Positions 50,897-62,036 are shown, counted from the stretch's first letter. The stretch: 64,000 nucleotides of DNA from Escallonia rubra (GCA_033065855.1 JAVXUO010000408.1:248001-312000), one strand, 5' to 3'. The notes: generated by a model not told the origin, from the sequence alone. Translations and numbers: made by a program.

Positions 50897-50944
50897 TGCA
50901 GAATTCGTTACCTTCTAAGATATTTTAGACCCAATTTTTTTTGT

Positions 50945-50946
<2 letters not shown>

Positions 50947-50984
<38 letters not shown>
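50947..50984. repeat. (AT)19 microsatellite
   Basis: A 38-base perfect AT run at the upstream edge of the gag relic. Confidence 0.95.
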
Positions 50985-50986
<2 letters not shown>

Positions 50987-51199
50987 TATTACCCTAAGGA
51001 TTATACTATACATATTTCTATATACATGCATTCATGTATTTATATATATTTTACCCTAAGGATCAAAAGGAACTGAAGAAGAATGACTCAAGATAGGAAA
51101 TTATAGCCTTGATAGGACCACACGCACATAAGTTCACCACAGTATAGAACATTGAGCTAGCCAATTTATACCCGCACATGTGGACACTATTTAACCGGC

Positions 51200-54160
51200 C
51201 GGTCAACCTTATGGGTTAACTGTCTGATTGTTCAGTGGGTAATTCTGGATTTTTTTTTGAGAGAATGATTGGAAAAGTTAGGCTACTGACTAACAGTCCG
51301 ATTAGCCTTGTGGATCAACCAGCCAATAAGGCAGTGGGTTTATGGCTTTTTATCTGAGAATTCGGGGTAAGGAAAATATATGACTAACCGTTCGGTTACC
51401 CATGGGGGTGTACCGGCCGGTTGATCAGTGGATCTTGGGATAGATTTTGGAAAAAATTCTGGAACAGGGAGAATTTTCCTGACTAACCATCCCGTCACTG
51501 GAGAAGTGAACCGGCTGGTTGGTCAGTAGGTTCAAGGTTTGAGTCTAAAAAATTTTGGGATAGGAATGGTTCTGACTAACCGTCTGGGTCACTAGGTGAG
51601 TCGGCCGGTTGGTCAGTCTATGTAACGTCCCGATTTTTTGGAACGTCAATTTCAAATAAACAAAGGCAGAAAACCTCAAAATATCTAAAAGTCTTCCAAT
51701 TGGGTATTCAGAGCATCTAAGAATAAGTCTCCAAGAAACATCAATAAATGTCACACCGACTTAAAATAGTTACATTCACCTCAATTACTCTTATGTGGAG
51801 CTCCAAAATAAAATCTAAAGCAAAATTTGGCTGATAACTTGAAAGTAAATGGGTGGGTGGTGAGCATAAAGACCAGTAAAGACAATCGCACACACCCACA
51901 CACAGAGTACAAAACATGCTATATCGATAAATGAATCGTTTGGTTGGAAATGATAATAGAATGCATAAGTTGTTAGAAGAAGCTCTAGAATACATATACA
52001 TATAGTATACCAACGAATTACCATATTTCCCTTATGGAGGAGAAAGAAAATTAAGGAACCCAAAAATATTGGCAAAACTACAATTATTGTTAACGAAGGA
52101 AAATAATTCGTGGTAAAGACAAGATACATTTGGACCAGAAAGCCTCGTGCTGAGCTAGCCCACGTTCCAATCTATGTGGGTAAGTCAGAAATAGATAAGT
52201 CATATACACTGTGATATGGCTCACCAGATTATAAAAACATATACTAAATCAACTTAATAAATACCAAGAGTTTGAAGCCGACAAAGTCATTCCCGTTCAC
52301 ACGATTCTACGTACAATAATTTTATTCAAGGGCTAGCTTCAACAATAAAATCTAACAAGTTGTAAGAAAATTCAAAGCCTAAAAGTCTATAAGGACTCGT
52401 TACTGTTTTCATAATGTTTAAGATCATCAAAAACTAATAAGAAACGAATAAGATAGAGCAAGACAAAGTAAGCTGATTTGCAGTATCAAACAACAACTTT
52501 TGCACCAATGAATAACTTTCAAACTGAATTTTGATCAGAAAATAGATGGATTCTGACAGAACACAAAACTAAGAAGTTAAATAGGACTCTTTAAGGTTTT
52601 CGTATTTTCTAGAATCATAAAAAAAAATGAGAAATAAGGAAGATAGAACAAATCGAAGTGAGCTGATTTACAGTGTCAAAAAGAAAAGTCTGCACTGACA
52701 AATAACTTTCAAACTCAGTTTCGACCAAGTATCAAACGGATTCTGATAAAATCTTAAACTACAAAGTCAAAGAAGACTCTTTAAAGATTTCATAATCTCC
52801 AAGATCATTAAAAACCAATGAGAAACAAATAAGATGCAATAAATTGAATTTGGCTGACTTGAATTGGTAGAAATATAAGCATAAAAATGTTTAGGTTTAT
52901 TTTTAAATATCGATCACTTGGAATTTCAGAAAACCCAAAACTACAAATTTTTAGAACACTATTTGGGGTTTTCAAAAACTGCAATAACACTTATATTAGA
53001 CAAAGAACAAAAAAGTTACGGACTCTTGAAGCTACTACGAAATTTTTTTAACAAAAAGATCACGAATAAAAGTCAATATTCTAAAGTACAAAGAACTATT
53101 TAGCGTAGCGATTAAGAATGTAATTAAGATTCTAAAGAATCAATTAATATCTATAAACAATAAATCAATTAACGAACGGATCGATAATCAGAATTCAAAT
53201 GGGGTAAATGCGTGACAAAACCATTACCTCAATTGTGCAAATCTACTCCAAGTTTTGATCTCCTCAAACAAATTATATAAAAAATCCTAATATAATAATA
53301 TCCAAAATTTTCAATTAGACTCTATCAATCATCAGTAGATTATGTGGTTCTTACTACAAACCTTAATCCCAGTATCAAAGTAAGCTCTTACCTCAATGTA
53401 ATGACCAAAATCTGAAGAGTGTTCTTCCTAGAGATTCTTTGGAGGCTCATATGAAGTTTGTGGTGCTCTTAGGAATCATATTGTACATAAGTCATCAGCC
53501 TAAAAGAAATGTAAGTTTATTCCTAAAACAACAACAATGGCAAAAATACCCATTACGTCCTAAAATTCTCTAACTTTATAAATGGGTCAAACTAAAACCC
53601 AAATTTAAATTGGGTCATCTAATCCCAAAAGTATAACTCACTTTCTGGAAAGAAAATTTTAAATTGATTTTTAGGCTCACTATTTAATTCAAAGTCACAA
53701 TACATTCTAATTTGTACTTACACAAGTATCTTGATAGAAAAATAATCTAAGGTGCTATAATGTATAGGGGTTTTTGTTTCTGAAAATATTTTAGGGAGAG
53801 GATGAGTTCTAACTAACGGTCTGGTCATCCGGTGGATGAACTGGCCGGTTGATTAGTGGGGTTTAAGGTTTGTTTTTGGGGAATTTTTGGGGAGGAAAGG
53901 TTCTGACTAACCATCCAGTCATCCGGGTGGATAAACATGTCAGTTGATCAATGTGGTTAAGGTTTTACGTCTGAAAATTTTCGGGGAAGGAAAGGTTCTG
54001 TCTAACCGTCCAATCATCCTGGCGGATAATTGGCCGATTAGTCAATGAGGTCAACTAGGGTATAAACTAGACAATTTCAAATTTCTTCAAGTAATGCACA
54101 TACTGACTAACCGTCCAGTTGGGAGCATGCAAAAACTAGCCGGTTAGTCAGAGTCTGTCT
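51200..54160. repeat. Tandem repeat of about 95 bp with palindromic arms, split by a 2.1-kb insertion
   Basis: The phrase GACTAACCGTCCGGTCA, about 20 bp, then ACCGGCCGGTTGGTCAGT recurs at 51288, 51382, 51481 and 51574, and after an interruption at 53811, 53905, 54000 and 54104; a further partial unit lies at 51202-51240. Spacing is 93-104 bp. In each unit the two phrases are near reverse complements, so each unit could form a hairpin. The linkers share GGTTTAAGG and TTTTGGGGAAGGAAAGGTTC. One isolated unit occurs near 55495. The array is probably part of an LTR or other repeat; no coding sequence. Confidence 0.75.
51621..53761 (+). mobile_element. Possible solo LTR inserted in the 95-bp repeat array
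   Basis: The 95-bp array breaks exactly after GTCTA (51616-51620) and resumes after GTATA (53762-53766), a possible 5-bp target duplication with one mismatch. The inserted block starts TGTAACGTCCCGATTTT, a typical start of plant Gypsy LTRs. It does not end in CA, and no gag/pol is present. It contains three tandem copies of a 190-bp unit (starts 52393, 52585, 52775; the third is short), marked by AATAACTTTCAAACT and CAAATAAGAT-like strings. Confidence 0.45.
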
Positions 54161-54164
54161 CGTT

Positions 54165-55596
54165 TTTATGAAATTACCAATTTTAGCTTACAGAATACTG
54201 GTGGTTTTCTTACCAACATGTTATAGGCCTATACAGGTATTCACCCAACAAAAGGCAGAACACTGAATGGCTCGGGTGTGTGGTTTCTCCTTGTAACACT
54301 GGTGTAAAGATCACCTCATCAGCTCGATTGCATCATATACCTCCTGCCCGTTATTAGGAAGTTAATAATGGATGGTCACCCGTACGTATACAAGTCATTT
54401 GATATACAAAGAAACATGAGGAATCTTTAGTACTAGATCATACAGTTGAGAGCTCAATCAAAAGTTCGCCTTGTGACCAGGAGGACCAATGGTGTCGCTC
54501 TCGATTGGGTGGGTCAGGGTGAGACATGCGCATGTGTGAGGTATGGAAATAAAAGCGCAAATACCACAGTTATGTCATTTTACATGCCACCAAATAACAA
54601 AGAAAATACAACAAGGCCAAAAATCAATAAAAAAAAATTCAAGTCTAGTCCTCTTAGTTGTTTTAATCCTCAGCAGAGTTGGCAAATTGCCTTGAAAAAT
54701 CCCGTAAAGGGTTTTAATTCGGAGTGGTCATCTTATTTAACTTGGAAAAAAAATAAGAAAACCTAAAAATGACTCAAAGGTGTCCAAAAGGATGACTACT
54801 CTATCGAAACCAAGAGAGCGGTTCGGGCACTAAGTTACGCAATGAAAAGGTGTTAAGCAACCGTCACGCCCTTTCGGTCTCTACTTCATCTTAATTGAAT
54901 TGTGGTCTTAAAAAGGCATAGCATGCACGATATGATAAAACTAACTCTAAGTTAGTGTTTATGTTTTTGGCTTGAACTCGATATCAGAAGCTGAAATTGC
55001 CTACGTATATGAAAGGACTAACAGGAATCAAAATCATTGTAGTTCGACTCTGGTCCTATGATGAGTAATTTGGTCCTAGACTTAGACCAAAAAAATGTAA
55101 AAAAGACTCTTTTGATTTATAATAAAAATGTAATTACGTGAATGTGAGACATTTTTAGATTATTGTAATGTATAATAATCTAGAAAAGAAGTGATTATAC
55201 CTTGAGAATGCTTTGCCTAGAAGACTTGGGAATACCTTATGATTTACCTATAATGCAAGTGACTTGTGTATATAAAGAACTAAAATATGAAGTGTTAAAT
55301 TTCTATTAGAGATGATCTACCACTTCTAAGAAAAATATAAAAGCTCTTGCGAGAAAAAGTTTCCCAAAAAATGTAGGTCAATGACCCTATTATAGTGGTT
55401 TGAGACGCCAAAAATGGTAAAGATGACCATATCAATCTTTGATTTGAAGATAAGATAAAATATTTGATAAAAATCACAGATTGACAAAAGTCAACTAACC
55501 GTCCGGTTTGTCAAAAATGACCGGTTCACCCATAATTTAAAAATATATTTTTTGAATTTCGAGACATTATTTGACCCTAATTCAGTAATTACCTTT
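54165..55596. other. Repeat-derived intergenic DNA, no gene recognised
   Basis: A piece near 54820-54890 (GCACTAAGTTACGCAATGAA, AAGGTGTTAAGCA) resembles sequence often found in plant Gypsy elements. The open frame 54446-54766 has no recognisable domain. One unit of the AACCGTCCGGTT repeat sits near 55495-55530. Confidence 0.35.
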
Positions 55597-56308
55597 TGTT
55601 AGCCCTATGGTTGGATAACCTAGGCTTACATCTTGTTTTGATGATAACTACACATTGATTATGTTCTAATGTGTGCTTTGAGTGTATTCTTAGTAGGTTT
55701 ATACATGCACACTCATGAAGACACATTTGAGAAGTTGGATAGATGGATTAAAGCCAAAGAAGCTTAAAGTTATAGTGGACATGCTATAGAAGCTTCATCA
55801 AGTCCAATGTCGAAGAGCAACAAAGAATGCATCGGTTAAGTTACTATCAATTATAATTGATCTTTCCTATTATGTAACTAGTCTTGGTTTGATGCTTGTA
55901 TTGATGACTATGACCTGAAAAGACCTTAGGACACCTTGTGCATTGCATGTGAGTTCATAACCTTTCACACGAGTGTGGTTCTTGAAAATGAGTGAACTTT
56001 GGAGCTCACTCAGATTTTTCTAAAAACTGTTTTTGGTGCTAATATTTTCATATCTTGATAAAAAATTTCATTATCTTTCCAACGCAAAAAACGGCACCTC
56101 AATCCGATTTTTCTAGAGAAAGTTATGCTCAAAATAGGAAAGGGGGTTCCGTGAGGCAGCCGATAGGCAGTAGGGTAATACAGTCGACTGTAATTGAATA
56201 CAGTCGACTGCATTAAATTCAGTTCCAACGGCTATTTTCGAGGACAAAACTCCAACGGCTATTATAGAGGGATTACAGTCGACTGCAATGATAATTTTGG
56301 CCATATTA
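55597..56308 (+). mobile_element. Truncated LTR of a Copia element related to the one at 57039-64000
   Basis: It starts TGTTAGCCCTATGGTTGGAT, and continues with AACCTAGGCTTACATC and TTTTGATGATAACTA. This matches the start of the intact LTR read on the minus strand from 58316, so this copy lies in the opposite orientation. It carries three CAGTCGACTG palindromes (56181, 56201, 56276) and the nearby CCAACGGCTATT repeat found in the same U3 region of the relatives. It stops at 56308, where a CACTA element begins, before reaching its TATA box. Confidence 0.75.
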
Positions 56309-57038
56309 CACTACAAGAAAAAGGGTCTTTAGCGACCGCGCCTGGCGGTCGCTAAAGACCCTTACGCGGTCGCTAAAGGGTTTTAGCGACCGCGTTAGGG
56401 CGGTCCCTATATCCCAGGTCGCTAAATTTTAGTGACCGCATTTTAATTTCGGCCGCTAAATTTAGCGACCGCGTTGACTATATTTAGCGACCGCCCTTAG
56501 CGGTCGCTAAATATTTATTAATTTAACAATTATGTTTTTTAATTATTTTTTATTAAATTATATTTATATATTTAGCGACCGAATTAGCGACCGCGACCGG
56601 CGGTCGCTAAATAATTTAAATTTTTTTTAATTGTTTATTATTATATTTTTAATAATAATAAAAAATTTAGCGACCGCGTTTTTTTAATTTAGCGACCGTA
56701 TATTGCGGTCGCAAAACCTGGCTTTGCAAAAAAAAATAAATTCAGGTCAGATAACCTGGCCAAAACCTGTACAAAACCTGTCGCAAAACTAATATCAATT
56801 CACATCCAATCCAATCCAATCGATCCAAAAACCGATTTAACCTCTGTTGAAACGCTTTTGAATGAATGCGTTGAAAGCTTTCAACGCATTCATTCAAAAC
56901 CGTTTTACCCCCCTGTCCCGCATTCATTCAAACAGCTGCTCACATTCATCAAAGTATAGATAAACGTTAACATATGCATTAAAATAATAGAATTCATACA
57001 GTTAAGTACCGATGATCAATTCAAAACAAGAAAATAAC
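56309..57038 (+). mobile_element. Left end of a CACTA (En/Spm-type) transposon, interrupted by the Copia element
   Basis: The terminus CACTACAAGAAAAAGGG (56309 on) is the classic CACTA end. It is followed within 420 bp by about 14 copies of TTTAGCGACCGC or its reverse complement GCGGTCGCTAAA, the subterminal transposase-binding repeats. The left flank TTA (56306-56308) would be the 3-bp target duplication. At 57038 the sequence is cut by the Copia insertion. The other CACTA end and any transposase would lie past the Copia element, outside the window. A perfect 44-bp palindrome lies at 56856-56899. Confidence 0.87.
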
Positions 57039-57688
57039 TGAAACCAATAAAATAACCCTAGAGGGGGGGTGAATAGGGTTTTAAGACTACTTTAAAATAT
57101 AACAACCAACAAACCTTAATCTGAAAAGCTCAAGTAAACAAACAACCAATCTCAACACAATATGTAAAACAATAATGTAAAGAGAGAAGGGTTTAGAGAT
57201 ACTTGACAATGAGAATTAAATGGTTCGGCTTGATATACCCACAAGCCTACGTCCACCCCTTCAAGGAAGTCCCTTGAAAGGCCCTAGAATCCACTAGTAT
57301 GATCTTCCTTACGGGTCAAGATCGAACCTCTTACAATCCCTTGATGCTATGCCCACATCAAGAACAAGCTTTGACAAACCCAAAGCTCCAAAGCTTGACA
57401 ACCCCAAGCTTTGATACAAGAACCTTTCAATGAAGAAATGAGTACAAGATTTCACTCTTAAGAAGTAGATGAGTACAAGTTGAAGTACTAGAACAAGAGA
57501 GATGAGTGTATGATGACTTATGAAAGTGTATCTCTCTCTAATGTAAGCTCACAATAAATGCTCTCTTGAAAAGGATGAGAAATCAATGAAAACAAGAGAG
57601 ATTTGAACAATTGCTTTGATCTTTGAGAATATGAAAGATAGGAGAGCTTTGAATGCAATTGATGAATGAAAACAATGCCCAAAAAGAG

Positions 57689-57697
57689 TATTTATAG
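57689..57697 (-). promoter_or_regulatory. TATA box of the Copia LTR
   Basis: CTATAAATA on the minus strand. It lies 64 bp downstream (in transcription sense) of the nearest palindrome, marking the U3/R promoter. The same box is conserved in the relic at 48389-48397. Confidence 0.75.
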
Positions 57698-57760
57698 AGC
57701 TGGGAATAAATATGACCGTTTGGGGTTAGGTAGGGCATTAAATGCGCCAAACGGTAAATG

Positions 57761-57967
57761 CAGTCGACTGCAATGCCCATTGCAGTCGACTGTAACCCAA
57801 AAAGTAGCCGTTGGAATTTCAAAATTCCAACTTGCAGTCGACTGCAATGCAATGCAGTCGACTGTAATGGCCTACTGGAAGTATTGCAGTCGACTGCATT
57901 CAATGCAGTCGACTGTAATACCCTACTGCCCAACATGCAGTCGACTGCATCCCAATGCAGTCGACTG
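57761..57967. repeat. Array of eight CAGTCGACTG palindromes in LTR U3
   Basis: Exact copies start at 57761, 57783, 57835, 57855, 57887, 57906, 57938 and 57958. They form four pairs with 19-22 bp inside a pair and about 52 bp between pairs (74 bp for the first). Each is a perfect 10-bp palindrome with a central CG flanked by CAG/CTG, so it offers symmetric CG and CHG methylation sites. Location just upstream of the TATA box suggests a transcriptional control element (inference). Confidence 0.9.
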
Positions 57968-58316
57968 CATCCCTGAAAATGCAGTTTCCTGTTTTTAAAG
58001 CATGAAAAACATTTTATGCATGCAAGGGAAACCTATGGGCAATTTCTAGGTATACAGTCATCGTAACGATCATCTCTCTATGTCTAGTTTACAAAGACGG
58101 AAATAAAAGCATGAAAACTTCAATCGTCGAATTTCCTCTTTGATGCGTTCCGTTGAGAGTCTTTGATCGTGTTGCTCGTCTAATAAACCGTTTGCATGAG
58201 TATGAGATTGTTCCTATTGCTTCAACAACTCAATGCATGTTAGACAGCATAATCATCAATGTTAGTTATCATCAAAATCAAATATAATCCTAGGTTAAAT
58301 AACCGTAGGGTTAACA

Positions 58317-58330
58317 ATCTCCCCCTTTTT
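58317..58330 (-). other. Polypurine tract of the Copia element
   Basis: AAAAAGGGGGAGAT on the minus strand directly adjoins the TGTTAAC start of the 3' LTR, the expected priming site for plus-strand DNA synthesis. Confidence 0.85.
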
Positions 58331-58894
58331 GATGATGGCAAACATTGATTCAAATAATATGAGATATATAAGATAATATGCGAAATGAAGCATAACAATC
58401 TCAATTAAAAAAAAAAAAAAAACCATAAGGGGTCATGAGAAGAAATCATGACAAAACGCTCCCCCTATCTAAAGCAATGTAGGGCTCCCCCTAACTAAAG
58501 TAATATATGCTCATATCCACACAAATAAGAATCAACAATATTTTCTCCCCCTTTTGACATCATTGAAAAAGGTCAAGGGTGTGTGTGAAAGTGATCAACT
58601 TATGTATCCATGCATGGATAATCAATATTGCCAACAAGGGCAATCAAAATCATAAACACATAAGTACTTGAATAACCATTGAAAGGTGTACCAAACACTT
58701 TGTTACAAAGATAGCACAAATAGGAAGTGTAAGGGAATTAGAAATATGAGTGTGTGCAAATGAAATGAATATCAACAAAATCAATGATGTTGAAAAGAGA
58801 AACATCAACCAAAGCATGCTTTAATCATATTAAATAATGATCAAGCATGAGAAGTGCAACTTGCATGATTTAGCACAAGAGATATAACATTTAG
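58331..58894. other. Non-coding 3' internal region of the Copia element
   Basis: The stretch between pol and the polypurine tract has no open frame of note, so there is no env-like gene. It includes a second PPT-like run (CTCCCCCTTTTGAC near 58545) and repeats of GGGCTCCCC type. Its first part is preserved in the relic at 47925-48330. Confidence 0.7.
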
Positions 58895-61800
58895 TCACAT
58901 AGGTGAAGACATGCCAAGTTCTCTTCTAAGAGCGGAAAACCTCTTCGAATCTAGAGGTTTAGTGAAGATGTCCGCTAATTGGTGATTTGTGTCCACGAAA
59001 TCTAGAACAATATCACCTTTTTGCACATGATCACGGATAAAATGGTGTTTGATTTCTATGTGCTTTGTGCGTGAATGTTGGATAGGATTTTTGGTCAAAT
59101 CAATGGCACTAGTATTATCACATAATATAGGTATGTGATCATACTTGAGTCCAAAATCCAAAAGGGTTTGTTTCATCCAAAGAATTTGTGCACAACAAGC
59201 ACCAACCGCCATATATTCGGCTTCGGTGGTAGAGAGTGCAACCGAATTTTGCTTTTTGGAACTCCAAGAAACAAGAGAGTGACCTAGGAATTGGCAACCT
59301 CCACTAGTGCTTTTCCGCTCGGTTTTGCAACCGGCATAGTCGGCGTCGGAGTAACCAATTAGGTCAAAAAATGAAGTGTTTCTAGGAAACCATAACCCTA
59401 AATCGTGAGTGCCCTTAAGATATCTAAGGATTCTCTTGACGGCAATCAAATGAGATTCCTTAGGACAAGCTTGAAATCTAGCACATAAACAAACACTAAA
59501 CATTATATCGGGTCTACTTGCGGTAAGGTAAAGGAGTGATCCGATCATACCTCGATAGCGCTTAATATCAACATCCTTACCCTTTTCATCTTTATCAAGC
59601 TTTAATGAAGAGCTCATTGGAGTGTCAAAAGCATTTGATGCTTCCATGTCAAATCTCTTGAGTAGCTCTTTAGTGTATTTGGCTTGGTTGATAAAGATTC
59701 CATCCTTGCTTTGTTTGATTTGCAATCCAAGGAAGAAGGTGAGTTCTCCCATCATGCTCATTTCAAACTCCTTACTCATACAAGAAGCAAACTCTTCGCA
59801 CAAGGATCCATTAGTAGCACCAAATATAATATCATCAACATAAATTTGCACCAACAATAAGTCATTGCCCTTAGATTTTATAAAAAGAGTGGTGTCAAGT
59901 TTTCCTCTTGAAAAACCATTTTCTAAAAGAAAATTACTTAGCCTTTCATACCAAGCTCTAGGAGCTTGTTTTAAACCATAAAGAGCTTTGCTAAGACGGA
60001 AAACATGGTTTGGAAATTTTTCATTTTCAAAGCCGGGAGGTTGAGCCACATAGACCTCCTCCGAAATAAAACCATTTAGGAAGGCACTCTTGACATCCAT
60101 TTGAAAGAGTTTAAAATCTCTATAGCAAGCAAAAGCTAATAGCATTCTAATAGACTCAAGTCTAGCTACCGGTGCATAAGTTTCATCAAAATCAATTCCT
60201 TCCTCTTGGTTATAACCTTGGGCCACTAATCTAGCCTTGTTTCTAACCACGACTCCGGATTCATCAAGTTTGTTTCTATAAATCCATTTTGTGCCTATAA
60301 TCCTAAAGTTTTGAGGTTTAGGCACAAGGGTCCAAACTTGATTTCTTTCAAATTGAACTAGCTCTTCTTGCATAGCAAGCATCCAAGATTCATGATGTAG
60401 AGCTTCGGAGAATTTCTTCGGTTCAATTTGGGAAAGAAACGCTATATTAACATGTTGTTGGAGAGAGCGTCGAGTTCTTACCCCACTCGAAGGATTACCT
60501 AAGATTTGATCGCTTGGATGATCCTTTTTGTAAGTCCAATCTTTTGGTAATTCTTGAGAGTTGTCCAAGTTTGAAGCATCATTGATTGCTTCCTCATTTT
60601 CCTCTTGAGACCTTGATGGTTGCTCCCCTAGATCAATTTCTTTGGGGTTGCCTTGTAGTGTATCACTTATATCCAAAGTTCTCAAGTCATTGTCCATGTC
60701 ATCTACATTAACAATGTTAGTCCTCCGAAGAAAAGGATTAGTCTCATCAAAAGTAACATTAATGGATTCTTCAACAACCAAAGTACTTTTATTATAAACT
60801 CTATAAGCCATACTATTATTAGAGTAACCAAGAAAAATACCCTCAAAGGTTTTGGAATCAAATTTGCTAAGGTGATCCTTGGTATTTAAAACAAAACATT
60901 TGCAACCAAAGACTCTAAAAAAGCTCACCTTAGGTTTCTTATCATTAAAAAGCTCATAAGGGGTTTTTAACAAAATTTTTCGCAAGATAACTCTATTAAG
61001 AACAAAGCATGCACAATTGACCGCCTCCGCCCAAAAGTATTTAGGTAAACCATATTCGTTAAGCATTGTTCTTGCCGCTTCTTGCAAAGACCTATTCTTT
61101 CTTTCGGCAACACCATTTTGTTGAGGAGTCCTAGGAGCCGAAAAGTTATGTGATATCCCAAAATCATCACACAAGGCTCCTATTTTTGAATTTTCAAATT
61201 CTCTACCATGATCACTCCGAATGTTTGTAATCAAATAACCTTTTTGATTTTGAACACGTTTTGCAAATGAAGTGAACACATTTAGAGATTCAACTTTGGT
61301 AGCCAAAAAGAAAGTCCAAGTGTAGCGAGAATAGTCATCAACAATCACAAAACAATATGATTTACCACCAAGACTAGTAGTTGGGATTGGTCCAAACAAA
61401 TCCATATGAAGTAATTGCAAGGGTCTAGAAGTAGATACCATTTTCTTCGGTTTGTGAGAGACCTTCTTTTGCTTACCCATTTGACAAGCATCACATACTT
61501 TATCTTTCTCAAACTTGATCTTCGGGAGACCCCTCACAAGTTCTTTGCTTGAAATATCCTTCAAGTGCTCCATATGCATGTGACCAAGTCTTCGATGCCA
61601 AAGCCAAGATGTTTCACTAATAGCACTAAGACACTTGACATCTTGGTTAGCTAAATCATTTAATTGAATGGAGTAAACATTGTTATCTCTACTACCAACC
61701 AAAATAGTTTCATTGTTCTTCAAGGATAGTATAGTGCATTGAGAAGCCTCAAAGATAACTTTAAAACCTTTATCACTAAATTGACTAATACTAAGCAAGT

Positions 61801-62023
61801 TATGCTTCAATCCTTCAACATATAACACATTCTCAATTGAATGTGGTTCCTTACCAATAGTTCCTTTACCTTTGATTCTTCCTTGAGAATTGTCACCAAA
61901 TGTCACATTTCCTCCTTCCTTAAGATCAATCGATGTGAAAAGAGATATGTTGCCGGTCATATGTCTTGAGCATCCACTATCAAGAATCCACTTCTTGCTA
62001 CTAGATTTTGCTTTGAGACATAC
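58895..62023 (-). CDS. pol: Copia pol polyprotein: protease end, integrase, reverse transcriptase, RNase H
   Basis: The frame is open from 62023 to TGA at 58895 (1042 codons); the first ATG is at 61960. Upstream of that ATG the frame already encodes the aspartic-protease motif DSG (D codon at 61981-61979) within WILDSGCSRHM, so the ATG is probably not a native start. Numbering from the ATG, the GAG-pre-integrase HHCC zinc site is H122, H127, C156, C159. The integrase triad is D187, D250, E286 (DDX35E). The RT has D622 in QMDVKSAFLNG and YVDD at 707-710. RNase H has D872, E913 or E915, and D948. All key residues look intact. The polyprotein would copy RNA to DNA and insert it. A TAG at 62026-62024 and a different frame separate it from gag, whereas related elements usually read gag-pol as one frame. 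Confidence 0.95.
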   Translation of the reverse strand, partial: VCLKAKSSSKKWILDSGCSRHMTGNISLFTSIDLKEGGNVTFGDNSQGRIKGKGTIGKEPHSIENVLYVEGLKHNLLSISQFSDKGFKVIFEASQCTILSLKNNETILVGSRDNNVYSIQLNDLANQDVKCLSAISETSWLWHRRLGHMHMEHLKDISSKELVRGLPKIKFEKDKVCDACQMGKQKKVSHKPKKMVSTSRPLQLLHMDLFGPIPTTSLGGKSYCFVIVDDYSRYTWTFFLATKVESLNVFTSFAKRVQNQKGYLITNIRSDHGREFENSKIGALCDDFGISHNFSAPRTPQQNGVAERKNRSLQEAARTMLNEYGLPKYFWAEAVNCACFVLNRVILRKILLKTPYELFNDKKPKVSFFRVFGCKCFVLNTKDHLSKFDSKTFEGIFLGYSNNSMAYRVYNKSTLVVEESINVTFDETNPFLRRTNIVNVDDMDNDLRTLDISDTLQGNPKEIDLGEQPSRSQEENEEAINDASNLDNSQELPKDWTYKKDHPSDQILGNPSSGVRTRRSLQQHVNIAFLSQIEPKKFSEALHHESWMLAMQEELVQFERNQVWTLVPKPQNFRIIGTKWIYRNKLDESGVVVRNKARLVAQGYNQEEGIDFDETYAPVARLESIRMLLAFACYRDFKLFQMDVKSAFLNGFISEEVYVAQPPGFENEKFPNHVFRLSKALYGLKQAPRAWYERLSNFLLENGFSRGKLDTTLFIKSKGNDLLLVQIYVDDIIFGATNGSLCEEFASCMSKEFEMSMMGELTFFLGLQIKQSKDGIFINQAKYTKELLKRFDMEASNAFDTPMSSSLKLDKDEKGKDVDIKRYRGMIGSLLYLTASRPDIMFSVCLCARFQACPKESHLIAVKRILRYLKGTHDLGLWFPRNTSFFDLIGYSDADYAGCKTERKSTSGGCQFLGHSLVSWSSKKQNSVALSTTEAEYMAVGACCAQILWMKQTLLDFGLKYDHIPILCDNTSAIDLTKNPIQHSRTKHIEIKHHFIRDHVQKGDIVLDFVDTNHQLADIFTKPLDSKRFSALRRELGMSSPM

Positions 62024-62036
62024 CTATAAACACAAA

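Larger units (their letters stand above)
57039..58316 (-). repeat. 3' LTR of the Copia element (1278 bp)
   Basis: On the minus strand it runs from TGTTAACCCTACGG (58316) to TTATTGGTTTCA (57039), a TG...CA LTR. The same first bases seen on the plus strand, TGAAACCAATAAAATAACCC, recur at 63860 as the other LTR. Over the 140 bp available the two differ at only about one position, which implies a young insertion. U3 includes eight CAGTCGACTG palindromes, then the TATA box. Confidence 0.92.

Noticed and set aside
54446-54766. 106-codon plus-strand open frame near Gypsy-like sequence
   Set aside because: Lys-rich low-complexity translation without a known domain; treated as repeat-derived.
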